DNA of 64,000 bases, taken from the NCBI GenBank assembly GCA_963922205.1, contig CAWUHX010000227.1, positions 1 through 64,000 on the forward strand. The letters run 5' to 3'. Positions 26,701 to 37,900 of the stretch are shown piece after piece (the first letter of the stretch is position 1; the number at the start of each line of letters is the position of its first letter). The notes under the pieces are model-generated. The model was not told where the DNA came from. It did no database searches and saw nothing but the letters and a program-made list of their open reading frames with translations. Made by a program: the position numbers and the translations under genes. The DNA is from Romanomermis culicivorax. Taxonomy: Eukaryota > Nematoda > Enoplea > Mermithida > Mermithidae.

Positions 26701-29700
26701 AATAAACAAAAAATTTTCCATAAGTAAGCATCATTCAAATCTAAAAAATACATTCTTCTTCATCACATACCTGAAAATGGATTCGAAGTACCTGTTTCTA
26801 GTGCTCATTTGCTCGGCGCCCGAAATTGTTAGAAAAGAACTGAATATCAACATTAAAGCAGTCGACATTTATCAATTCGCCATGATCGCTTATCAAATTT
26901 TGTACAGAAAGCAACCTTTCGAAGATGCATCCTTATTACAGTCTGGTGATACCTATCTTGGCAAAATAAATTCTCCAAAATTTGCTGACCAACTCTCCAT
27001 TATTTTGCAGAACTTATCGCATTACTGAAAACGTTGGACTACAATGGAAATCCACTGCGACCGACGTTGACCCCAGTTTCATGTTTCGATGCGAAGTTTT
27101 TATCGCTTTTCGAATCTTGTTGGGCTGAAAATCCGTCAATTCGGATCGGAGCCGTAGCTCTAAAAAGAGAAATTTTTTCGCAGACCAAAAAATTGTGAGT
27201 GAGAAAAAAGAAAAAGCATGTAATCTGAAAATCTTTTAGTTGAACGATTGCATGTATAACTGAAAGTCTCCTCGTTCTCTTTCTGGATTTGACCTATTTT
27301 TTTGTCCATTACTTAATGCTATGACCAAACCCAATCTTTTAGCCTGAATAGCCTAATGATCCTGAAATAACAGTAACACATCAGAGAAAACTTTTCTTCT
27401 GTAATTAATTCGTTTGTTTAAAATCCAGACGTTTATATGTCAAAGTTTTTTGAGAATATTATTTCCCTTCTTTTTAGCAGTCAAAATTTAATGGATCACA
27501 TTGTCAACGTTTTAGAAACATACACGAACAATTTAGAGAAAACAATTGCAGAACGTACAGAAAAAGCGAACGAAGAAAAAAAACGGGCAGACAACGTGTT
27601 GTGTCAATTATTGCCGGAGTAAAGGATCTTTTAAGCAAATAAAGATTTTTTTGGTGGTGTCATGCATTCAAAATTTTCTCCATCTAGAATGGTCGCCAAC
27701 GCTTTGAAATCAGGGCACCTTCTTCCACCAGAAATTTTTGAAATGGCGACAGTATGCTTTACCAGTGTGGTTAGCTTCAAGGACGTTATGATCAACAAAG
27801 AACCTCAAATCGTTGTGGATACTCTAAACATGATATACCAGCTCATGGATGATACCATTGCTCGTTATGATGCTTATAAGGTATATGCAAGTGCAGTAGT
27901 AATGCACCCAAACATTAGACATGCTCTTTATTCAAAGATCTTCAAGTGTGAACAAGGAAAACTGATTCATACAAAGGTTGCGAAAATGTGTCTCATGAAC
28001 ACTTTTAAATAAGTTTCAAACTTATACCAAAGTTTGATTAATTGGTTAAGACGAAAGACTCTGTTAATCATAAACTGTCCTTTCAGTAAAATTCACTTCA
28101 AAAAATATTAATACCATTCCAGGTCTAAATCCCGAATAAATATATATATATTGCATTCCATGGTTGTGTCCTATTACCTCAAATAAGGCATCAATAGGTG
28201 TAATTATAAAGCTCTGACAGTCTGTTTCTGCTAAATCTTTATAAATTGAAAGATGGCAAAAAGTGGACCAGCCTCAATGTCTTTTAGACTAAGCTTTCAC
28301 TGTACGATTTTTTTGCTCAAAAAATCAGTGAGGATTAGTTGAGTAGGCTCAAAAAGTAAAAAACAGAACTTTTTTATTCACAAGTATTCTAAGAAAAAAG
28401 ACTATAGCAATATCGCGTTACATAAAATAATGACTGAAGGCGAATACAAAAATTCCGTGTGATTTCCAATATTTTATTTTCACCTTTCTTAGGCGTAGGC
28501 TCAGGCTCAGGCTCAGGCTTAAGCTTAGGCCTAGGCTTAGGCCTAGGCTTAGGCTTAGGTTTACTCTTAGACTTAAGCTTAGGCTTAGGCTTAACCTTAG
28601 GCTTAGGCGTAGACTTAGGCTTAGGCATAGACTTAGGCTTAGGCTTAGGCTTAGGCTTAGGCTAAGGCTTAGGCTTAGGCTTAGGCTTAGGCTTAGGCTT
28701 AGGCTTAGGCTTAGGCATAGACTATGGCTTAGGCTTAGGCTTAGGCTAAGGCTTAGGCTTAGGCTTAGGCTTAGGCTTAGGCTTAGGCTTAGGCTTAGGC
28801 TTAGGCTTAGGCTTAGGCTTAGGCTTAGGCTTAGGCTTAGGCTTAGGCTTAGGCTTAGGCTTAGGCTTAGGCTTAGGCTTAGGCTTAGGCTTAGGCTTAG
28901 GCTTAGGCTTAGGCTTAGGCTTAGGCTTAGGCTTAGGCTTAGGCTTAGGCTTAGGCTTAGGCTTAGGCTTAGGCTTAGGCTTAGGCTTAGGCTTAGGCTT
29001 AGGCTTAGGCTTAGGCTTAGGTTTAGGCATAGGCTAGGGCTAGGGCTAGGGCTAGGGATAGGGCTAAGGCTTAGTCTTAAGCTTAGACTTAGACTTAGGC
29101 TTATGATCAGGCTTAGGCTCAGGATCCGTTCCTTTCCGTTCCGTCGACAAAGATGAGAAAACAGAAGATAAATGAGCCTTAAGCCTAAGCCTAAGCCAGA
29201 AAATTTTCCAGAACAAAACTACAAAAATCGATCTCGCTCGAGGTAACGGGTCACAATCTCCTGCAAAAAGTTTTCTAACTCCGAGAGTTTATCAACTGCG
29301 CAGTTCTGAATTTTTGAGAAGTTTAATGAGACTCATGAAATCGTAACAGTGAAAAATTGGTCGTTTTTCACATGAAGAAATCTTTTGACACTACATATAT
29401 CAAGTGCGACTAACGTCAATTGAGTATTTATATCTTTTGTTGTACAATAGGTCAGCAGGTTCTGTTGTACAACAGGTCAAGTTTCCTTTGTTAGACACAT
29501 CACTTGAATTTCTGTGTAATGAATGACCCACGGGGTAAAACGATTGGTGTAACAACATATCCTTGACTATGATCATCAAATGCGCTACAAGATGTGAAAT
29601 TTCAGAATTAACACTTGAGAACTTTCGCTCGTTACATATCTACCTAATAAATATGCTCAGAATTTCCATCTTGGGATTTTTTTTCTTGCGAATTATGTCT

Positions 29701-30810
29701 ATTCATGGAATTTTTACTTACTCGCAGGTAGAAACAGTATTAGACTCTTATCTTATCGTCAGTGGTGTTCCAACTAGAAATGGAAATCTACATGCTGTGA
29801 ACATGGCGGACTTATCACTTAACCTTTTGCAAGTAATTATGAATTGATACTTGATTCATAAATATATCACTGATTTTAATATTTGCACTTTCGTCAGCTA
29901 TCGAGAGAATTTCGCATACCAACAATCCAAGCTGATCATCTGACCCTCAGGATAGGTCTGAACAGTGGTCCCGTGGCTGCCGGTGTCGTCGGAGTCACTT
30001 TACCCAAATATTGCCTCTTTGGTGATACTGTCAATGTAGCTTCTCGGATGGAAAGCACTGGCGAAGGTACGTTCATTTTGTTCAATAAGCCTCAGAAAAT
30101 ATCTGACCTGTACAAATAGGTGTTGCTCAAGTAGTAACTTTTTTTAAAGCAAACTGAACTAAATGCTTTTGAAACACAGCAAATTGTGTATCAGTGGATA
30201 AATCTTGTTGCGAAACATAATTTAAGCCCAATTCAGAAGTGCAGTTGCCGCCTGTCGCCGACTTTCGGCGACAAAAATCCTAGGATTTTTTCACTCCTGA
30301 ATTGGGCTTTCTGAAAATGACGTATTCATTCAATAGAGTCGCCGACTGTCGTCGACAAAAATCCTACGATTTTTTACTTCTGAACAGAGCCTCAGAATGA
30401 TGTACCGCCATAATCTATACGGGATTATGTGCAGTTAAAGTTTGGTTGACGCCTTCCAGATTTTTTTGCTTCCTAAATATTACCAAACGTAACTTTTGAT
30501 TTTCTATTCAGTAATGATTGCAACGGTAATTCAGTGTCAAAAAAGTCGTTTATTACGAGTACTTCTCTGAATCGAGTATATTTTTTCGTTTTTTTCACAA
30601 AGTATATTTTGTTTTAACAGCCGACAAAATTCATATATCTGAGAGTCTATACAGTATATTAGAAACGCTAGACCGATATCAAATGGAAAAACGTGGTACG
30701 GTCATGGTGAAAGTATGAAAGTTATTTCTCAAAACACGTTCAATCTGTTATTATTACATGTTTTTCAGGGTAAAGGCCACTGTGTCACATATTGGCTTCG
30801 AGGGAAGTAA
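14772..30810 (+). CDS. Receptor guanylyl cyclase, copy B (complete, 21 exons)
   Basis: Exons: 14772-14983, 15399-15508, 16760-17101, 17830-18038, 18108-18212, 19758-19893, 19950-20083, 20850-20970, 21445-21511, 21742-21826, 22740-22940, 24363-24542, 24593-24767, 26802-26945, 27011-27194, 27478-27618, 27688-27880, 29728-29832, 29898-30066, 30621-30712, 30769-30810. They total 3147 nt, 1048 aa. The ATG at 14772 is chosen because it starts a good signal peptide ([15 protein letters not shown]); an in-frame ATG at 14652 would place this inside the protein. Signal peptide and ANF-type receptor domain 1-456 ([14 protein letters not shown]), membrane helix 457-479, kinase homology 480-802, coiled coil 802-849, cyclase 849-1048. 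Guanine Glu and Cys and the Asn/Arg of NVASR are present. The first metal Asp is Ser875 and the DYG Asp is Asn. The C-terminus stops right after YWLRGK, shorter than in copies A and C. Confidence 0.92.
19600..19750. repeat. MITE family 1 copy abutting a splice acceptor
   Basis: Half copy in intron 5 of gene B ending AAGCATTTTATAAAAAACAG + ACT at 19750. The next bases are TTTTCAG, the acceptor of exon 6, so the repeat end lies only seven bases from the exon. Confidence 0.75.
21113..21320. repeat. MITE family 1 copy
   Basis: In intron 8 of gene B: TATAGTCTGTTTTTCTTTG at the left, GCGTACTCAACTAACATTTA inside, CAGCAGTACTGATTTTC toward the right; diverged end. Confidence 0.6.
21886..22399 (-). 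mobile_element. DNA transposon remnant with TACAGGGTGTCC ends
   Basis: In intron 10 of copy B. Left end TACAGGGTGTCCAAAAGC, right end GCTTCTGGATACCCTGTA, about 514 bp apart with TA at the edges. The - strand has a short stretch (VYHKLREQ..., [17 protein letters not shown]) that resembles the C-terminal end of IS630/Tc1-type transposases, so this is probably a deletion derivative of an autonomous copy. Confidence 0.6.
22465..22645. repeat. Dispersed repeat family 4 copy
   Basis: Shared core CGCCTTGAAAAGTCACTA and upstream AATAGATCT..TATCGAT..., followed by a GAGG(T/G)TC-like segment. Other copies: 2150-2335, 44735-44970, 47545-47725, 63080-63210, and in reverse 11335-11510 and 61690-61860. 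No coding content is visible. Confidence 0.55.
23775..23937. repeat. MITE family 3, one and a half copies
   Basis: In intron 11 of gene B: a complete copy (AAGCCCAATTCAGAAGTGC to TTGAATTGGGCTTT), followed at once by a second half (GTCGCCGACAAAAATCC to TCTGAATAGGGCTTTA). Confidence 0.75.
25039..26240 (-). mobile_element. Decayed mariner element
   Basis: A 1.2-kb element in intron 13 of copy B. The ends are inverted repeats: left ACCTTGGCAAGAAAGTAATG, right the complement of CATTACTTTCTTGTCAACCC plus AAGGT, with TA flanking both sides (25037-25038 and 26241-26242). The - strand carries mariner transposase motifs split over frames: [25 protein letters not shown] (expected TGDEKW), then frame-shifted [19 protein letters not shown], then [11 protein letters not shown] (HDNARPH motif). 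Frameshifts make it inactive. Confidence 0.88.
28216..28406. repeat. MITE family 1 copy next to the telomeric array
   Basis: GACAGTCTGTTTCTGC at the left, TTAGTTGAGTAGGCTCAAAA inside, AAGAAAAAAGACTATAG at the right. It lies 80 bp upstream of the TTAGGC array in intron 17 of gene B. Confidence 0.65.
28488..29120. repeat. Interstitial telomeric array (TTAGGC)n
   Basis: About 630 bp of TTAGGC units in intron 17 of copy B. The array is near perfect from about 28640 to 29025, with diverged edges (CTTAGGCGTAGGCTCAGG on the left, TAGGGC variants then AGACTTAG on the right). A short inverted block (GCCTAAGCCTAAGCC) follows at 29174-29196. TTAGGC is the telomere repeat of nematodes. There are no unique spacers, so this is not a CRISPR array. 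Apparent frames through it are artefacts. Confidence 0.95.
30223..30393. repeat. MITE family 3, one and a half copies
   Basis: In intron 19 of gene B, with the same compound layout as the insertion at 23775: full copy then a second half ending ACTTCTGAACAGAGCCT. Confidence 0.75.
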
Positions 30811-33800
30811 CAGGAAACAAGGTCCTCTGCTGTGGATAGAAATGGTCAGTTTTAGCTTTGTTTTCAGAACATTCTGAAATACATGTAAATCTTTCATTCA
30901 GAGTGTGGAAACTAATGTGGATGATCCTGAAAGCGAACCACTCGATGATAGAACAAATCGAATTCTGCATAATTTTGTTTTCCCCTTCATGTGTCAATTA
31001 TATGTATCATTACATTAGGCATGTCATGGGTAGCTGAACCCGAAACCAAAAAAGAGACGATTTATATTTTGGGAACCAGAACTGGAACTGAGTCTTCAAA
31101 TATCAAAAGAACCGGATATGAAACTGGAATGGATTATTTTCTGGTTTGGAGAATATAGTGCTGATGAACGCAACCAGAGGCTGGAAAATTCAGGAGGCCC
31201 AGAGTTATAGACACACAGTTTTATCAGATATTGATGCAACCATGAGTATATATGAAAATGAAATTGTTCGACATATTCATACTGATAAATTACAGATCTT
31301 CCTTTTTTCAATTTTGCAATGTTTATCAATACTTCAGCATTGTAATGTGTGCACTGATAGTCAAAATTGTTATTTTTCAATATTCATATTTTTGTCTATT
31401 GTTTAAAGAACCTAAGAGAACCGAACCTTAAAAAACCGTTTAAAGAATAAACGTATTGTGATTATAGCAATTTGTCGCGAATGGGAATAATATTTCATAA
31501 AAGTAACTACAGAATGAAATGAAATTTTAGGATATTTGAAATGCTGATGAATGTAAAAAACAAATAACGAAAGACACTATAAAGCTTGAAGGAATTATAT
31601 GAACAAAAAGGAAGGTAGGAGTGGGAATTGAATGATGGAAAATGGAGTCAGGGATATATGGTTCTGTGTTGTAGTAATCTGTTATGATTTAAAACATGGT
31701 TGACATATTATAAGGTTCATGACGCACATTACAAGAGTCACAACGCTCAGTCGCAAAGGAGTCACCCTAAGCCAGAAAAGATGTAGGCTTGAAGATAACT
31801 CCATTGTGACTTTCCAAAACACAAATCAACGACTAGTGCACCACTTTGTCCTTTAGTTTCTACCGACAGATGTCTAGCCCAGAACTAAGCGCGATTCAAA
31901 GAGAATCCGACTGAGAAACTGAACACTTGAAGTAAAGATTACTGGGAAAATGCAGTTTCCAGCTGAAATTTATATACGACCTGAACTCATTTTGAGTTTC
32001 AGATAAAAGTATCAAGTGTCACATGAGCAAGTTGTTCATACAACGTGAGAAGAAAACTTCTTTATTCCTCTTAACCTTGTGGTAACTTCAGGTAGTACTT
32101 TACAGATTCTTTTTTCTCCATTTTCTGTTTTTCCTCTTTTACGGGGCATATGTTATACAACATAGTTGCGGCATTTTTTCCTGTCACAAATTTTGCACAC
32201 TGAGTTTGATGTTCGGTGGAAAATTATCAGTTTAGTCAGTGTGGGTTTTCACGTCTTTCATCATCAAGTGGCTTGGTTGTGTTAATTAATTTTTGCCCCT
32301 GTTCTTTATTTTGGTCACTTATTGGCAATAGATAATTCTTCAACTTCAACTTCATATGCACCTCTATCGATGGGTCATTTTTTCTTCTGGTGGACGAGCC
32401 AGTGGTACAAGACCAAGGAAACTATTTGTTGATGACCGATTTTGACCAACAGGGGCACTCTCTGACCATCTGAAAATGGGTTACCAGAGCAGAAGGCGGA
32501 CTTTGAACTCCCTGTGCGGGTCAGGGTAGGACGGAACATTGTAATCTGAAAAAAGGATACAGAGTACTTTGTCGGCCTCACGAGGTATTTATTGCACATC
32601 ATGTGAATCTTCTTAACATCTGTGAAGAAAGAAGTTCATACATAAAAATGAAAGAAGAAAAATAATCTCTATTACATGTCGAAATGCACAAATGACTAGT
32701 TTTTTGTACATTCTTCTTTTCATTTCTAGGAATATTTCGCAAAAAACACGATAGCATTAATCATACCCAGCGCTAATCGTCATACAGCTATACCTTCAAC
32801 TCAAATAATTTGTACGACCATTTACAAAAAATTGGCCAAAAATCGTAGCCTGTAGGATTGATGTTTCTGCCAATCTACGGGTTCCGACCAGCCCTGGTCG
32901 TAGTGTTCACACCTCCCCCGACATTGGCCAGTAGTGGGACAGCTGCGACGCCGCCCAGGAAGCCGTTCAACACTTAATCCTAGATTATTCCTTCGTGTCA
33001 CTCATCCAGTCTTTGGAAAATTAGTCTGGAAAACTGACCAGCAGATATTTTTTGACCCTTTTCTAACCTTTCTGCCTCTGTACAACACTTCATGCATGTA
33101 ATTTTCGTGCTTATGATTTGTTGTTATTTTGGCATAAGTTGCAGAATTATTCTTTGGTGTTACTTTGATTTTGCAGTCGATTTTTATAAATGTGGCCTTC
33201 GGCAACGTACCTGCAGTTCTTGAAAGTTCTGAAATGGTCTCCACGCCGATGCAATAAGGTCTCTGATACAAGTGAAACACCTCAAAGAGCATCCAGAAGT
33301 TACTACCTCGGACATTTCATTGATAAAAGTCAAATTTTCTGGCTAGTCGTATATTCAAAAACAAAAACAAATATATGAATGAAATATGAAAAGTACTGAA
33401 GTTAATGGTACTTCGGAACCAAGTTGAAGGCCATCACAAGGGGTCGAAACTCAAAGCTAAAACACAAATAACGAACGGAGTATGTTGGACAAATTTATGA
33501 CATATGGAAAGAAAAAACCAAAAAAAAATTAAATTACGAGAATACAAATACCATAAAACTTTTTGATTTTTTACGATTCCTACACCAAATACACCAACGA
33601 GCTAAAGTGTTTTAGAATTAAAAATAATATGAACATAAATATTGCATCAAAATCAATTGTTGTACAAATAAATGCAACATACTTGTACAAAAAGGCCACT
33701 AGATTCGAGATGTTTTGTAACAGAGCCCAAGGTCGGAGAAATTACTCTCTGATATGTTGACTATCAGCCATTTTTCAATTGTTTAAATTTTTTATGTTAA

Positions 33801-34913
33801 GAAACTATATCATTGATCGATCAATATTTTGTCTAGAAGTCAAATATAGTCCATCTCCTCCTCGTTTAGCCTTCTCTGTTGTTTTTTGCCTTTTATCCGA
33901 GTTTATCTTGTTTTTGTCTCATTTCTTTCTTATTCTATGCCTCATTTTTGTACTGAAGCTTCAATCTCAATTTTCACTAATTTTCAATCATCCTTCCCAG
34001 AACTTCAGTGCCAGACAGATGATTTGGAGGTTTTCCGGTGGTCTTGTAGGTCTGTTTGACTTCTCCTTGTGCATTGGATAAGAAGATAAACACAGTCATG
34101 AAGTTAAAGAACAGAAATGGAAAAAATGGTTGAAGAAGTGGCAAAAAATTTAATGAACAAAATCTAGTGTGCAACACAGCCCGAGCATAGGTTACAGTAA
34201 ATTTGAGTTATTTCTGCAACTGCAATGGATTCCAGATGGATGAGCAATATTCGAGGATAGGTCTTACATATATGGCAAAAGATTACGATGAGACTTATTA
34301 TTGAAAACAGAAGCTTTATAGATAACATGTGATCTTAAGTGCAAAGACAGATTCCTGGAGAAACTTCTCAAACCTCTTGTGATCGGGTTCCTCACTAAGT
34401 TGACCCTGCCTCAAAATATCCAAGGTGATAAACAACAATTACATTAAGATAATATTCAATATTTAAGCGTCATTGGCACACAACAGGCGTAGCTGGAAAT
34501 CGCAAACGAAATAAATACGTCAAAAAAGAAGAAATCTGCCTCATTTTCACGTGTTTTCACGGCCTTCTGCTATTGATCTTTACATTTTCGATATTCCCGA
34601 TGTTTCAAGGTCAAATGCTAAATTTGTGCGCCGTAACAGACACCGATTTTAAACTATTTTAATGGGTGAGCTTTCCTTGAACATTCTTGATGATAGCCCC
34701 CACAACTGCAGAGTTTATACCACAAGTCAGCATTGATTGGGTATTAGAGGATTATCTTTACGTAAGAAATTTATTCTAAAATAACACGAACTTGCTGCAT
34801 AGCAAAGCCTTGGGCTAAAACAAGCCTTATAAGATGGAAAAAAATGATCCATTTTTTAATACGAATATCTCAGTTTAATTAGTTATTCAATGCGGATTTG
34901 TTGCCAATAAATT
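30811..34913. other. Intergenic region B to C
   Basis: Mostly AT-rich. An unidentified, more GC-balanced stretch at about 32150-33330 has short open runs on the - strand (33292-33002 contains YCIGVETISELSRTAGTLPK; 32560-32377 follows a TTTTTTCAG acceptor; 32190-32060 has a CKICDRKKC motif). These may be fragments of one decayed coding element, but I cannot name it. The remainder shows nothing recognisable. Confidence 0.4.
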
Positions 34914-37900
34914 ATGTCAGGCTTTCTGTTACGGGTTCTTTTATTCTATGTGAATGCTAAATTTTTGGCCGCCGATGATTCCAATGAGTCCCAAATTTGG
35001 CCTTCCGAAATTCGAGTTGGTGCAATTCATTCATTTTTAAATGACAGTCCGGCTTTATATACGCTAACATTGAAAAAAGCTTTGTCGGATTTGAAATACG
35101 ACGGCATCGTGCCCAAGAATGTGAAATTCAAGTAGGCAACAATCTTGGAAACCAATATCTTACAGTAGTCCTGTACATCAGGCAGTTCTATTCTTCTACT
35201 ATTGAAAGTATTTCTTAAAGTTTGAAAACCATGACTTATTGTACATGATTCGATCTTGCCACGAATAACTTCTTAGTTCCCAAATGTTGAATTATGAACT
35301 CCAGAAAGTTATTGATCAATTTTATGCTGATTTGGAAGGTGTTTTTTTATTAAATGTTTGTGCATCGAAAAAGTATAAAAATTATCACTGTTGTGAAATT
35401 TCTTTACATCAAGCTTCTATTGTAAAACTATTTACTAAAAAAATTATTAAATGCTAGTTTAGTATGCTCACAAATTTTCAGTCATTCACGAGATGTGGTT
35501 TAGCGGAAAATTATAAAATTACTTGCTTTCTAATTATTAACAAGCATTGCAAGTAAAACAGGCTATAATATGGATAATATATCAAAAGCGAAAGTGTTTC
35601 ATGCAGGTTAAGCCTAAAACATTGCAGCTACAGGGTGAGCCAAAAAAAGCGACCGGTGCTGACTTCCATAACTTTTGAACGGATGAAATTTTTTTTAATG
35701 CGGGTTGCTGCGTTAGAATCCTTTTTTATTTTTGTTGTAAGGGCTAAGTTTTATGCTTCTAGCTTTGATGACTTTTGCGTAAACAGAAATTTTGTAAAAG
35801 TAGTCATTTTTCAAGAAATAGAAGTTGTTCTATTGTGAAAAAAAGTTTTGTAATGTTGTTCAAACCCGACAATACTTTAAAATCACTCAGATTTGTCATT
35901 TATACGTAATTCAAATTTATCAATTTCTTGTTTCAATATGCACAAAATTTCTCCAAAATCAAGAGCTTTCATTTTGAAATTGGAAAAAAAGCAAAATCAA
36001 GTCTGCCATTGACCAGTTTGAAAAACAATTAAAATTATAAGTGAAACATAAAGAGGATACATTTAAACAGATATCTTGTAGTTTTCAGCTGTTATATGGT
36101 TCTTGTGATTGGATCTATTTTACTTTTTTGTTATAAAACATGTTGACTTTTTTCAATTTTTTGGCAAAAAAATCGACATTTAGTATTTTTCATCCTAGTC
36201 AGTAAATATTCGAGCAATATAGCTGAAACGTTTCGATATTTTTACCAGATACTTTATCTATCGATGGCAGCAAACCACATTGAAAAAGCTTCATCCATTC
36301 GAAAGCTATGAAAGTCAGTAGCGGTCGTCTTTTTTTTGCCTCACAGCGTATATTCGTAAATTCATACCTGACTGAATTTTATTGAATTTGCTTTAAACAT
36401 GATTTTCTGAAAAAAAACTGAAATTGAGCAGGTTCAACATAGTAATGTTAGTATAAAGATATGAAATCATCAGACAAGCTATTGAACAAAGCTTAATCTC
36501 ACAGCCTTCAGCCTGTTGACAATATGCATTCCTCATACAAGCAAGCAACCAAATCACATTGTTCCTATGTCAGACATCCGCATTTCCAGACACAATAGAA
36601 TAGACTTCAATTTCGATATCCTCTTGAAATTATAGTCTATTATTTTGATGTTGGTTGCAGTGAGGTTTGGCAGTTTGTAGAGATTGTAGACGTATTAAAG
36701 ATCGTTTTGCAAAAATGTTTGTCAAACACTCTCAATCATGAAAAAATTCTCAAATACTGTCAGCAAATGCTCAACTAGAAACTTGGATGTGTCTTTTCTG
36801 TGCGATTATTATGAGTTTATGAAGCATCTGCTCTAATCCCAAGGTTTTGGAGAAGTTCTGATCATCATCGGGTAAAAATAGGCAGATTAGACAGACACTG
36901 TACACAGGTTCAGCATTTAAAAAAAAAAACTTTTGCCTTCAGTGTAAGCTTGAGTAGCACTTTCCCGAATCATCACATATCGTTCGTTTTTAGATTTTTT
37001 CTCAGCGATCGAGCTTGCGATGAACAATCGGCAATGTACTATTCTTGGAAATTTTTCCATGAAAATCGTGTAGACGTATTCATCGGCCCGGAATGCTCTC
37101 CTGGTAAAGTTTAGTACTTGACATGCATATAGCAGTATGGTCTATCTTAAGATTTACTTGATAAGGGCTTGAATCAAAAGGGAGTCTGATGTCAACCGGT
37201 CTTATAATGTCTTATAATCTTAGAATTTTGATAACAGAGCATATGCTATATCATGTTATAGCATATACTCTGTTTTTTATGCAGTGCTACTATTCAAAAA
37301 TGGCAAAAATCATTACTGTTATCAAAATTGTTTCCAGAAAGTTTTTAGTGTAAAATTTTTCATTCAAAAAATTGTTAAAGGTTATTTGAGTAAATGCACA
37401 AATTTTAAGTCTTATGTAACTCGTGGTTCAGCGAGAAGTCGTACAAAAATGAAACAGTACTTGCTTTCCACTTTTATAATTTAGAAACATTTCAAGAAGA
37501 AAAGACTGTAGGTAATCAGCGCCAATAAAGATCAAATGCTCTTGCATAGTAAGATTTGGAGATTGGTAGACACCATGCAAGGGACAATCAAAAATCTCAT
37601 TCAATACCCTGGATTTTCCATACAGTTACCCTGCAAGAAAAGTCTAAAAGTGACCTTGCCTTTAAATAGTTCGCTATTTTTTCGCTCAGCTTTGGCGACC
37701 ACGGCACTATTTGCATCCAGCTTGAATATACCCGCTTTTGCACCCTTCAGTATGATGGACAGTTTGGGCGACAAAAGGAAGTACACCACATTGACTCGAG
37801 TGTCGCAATATTTGAGCCAAGTAATAGCCCTGGCGACTTTAATAGATTATTTCAATTGGACGCGAGTGGCAGTAGTGAGGGCTTCAGGCACGATATGTGA

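Noticed and set aside
28459-29030. Gly/Leu-rich and Lys/Pro-rich open frames
   Set aside because: They are translations of the TTAGGC array on each strand.
28488-29120. CRISPR array
   Set aside because: Direct repeats without unique spacers, in an animal intron; it is telomeric sequence.
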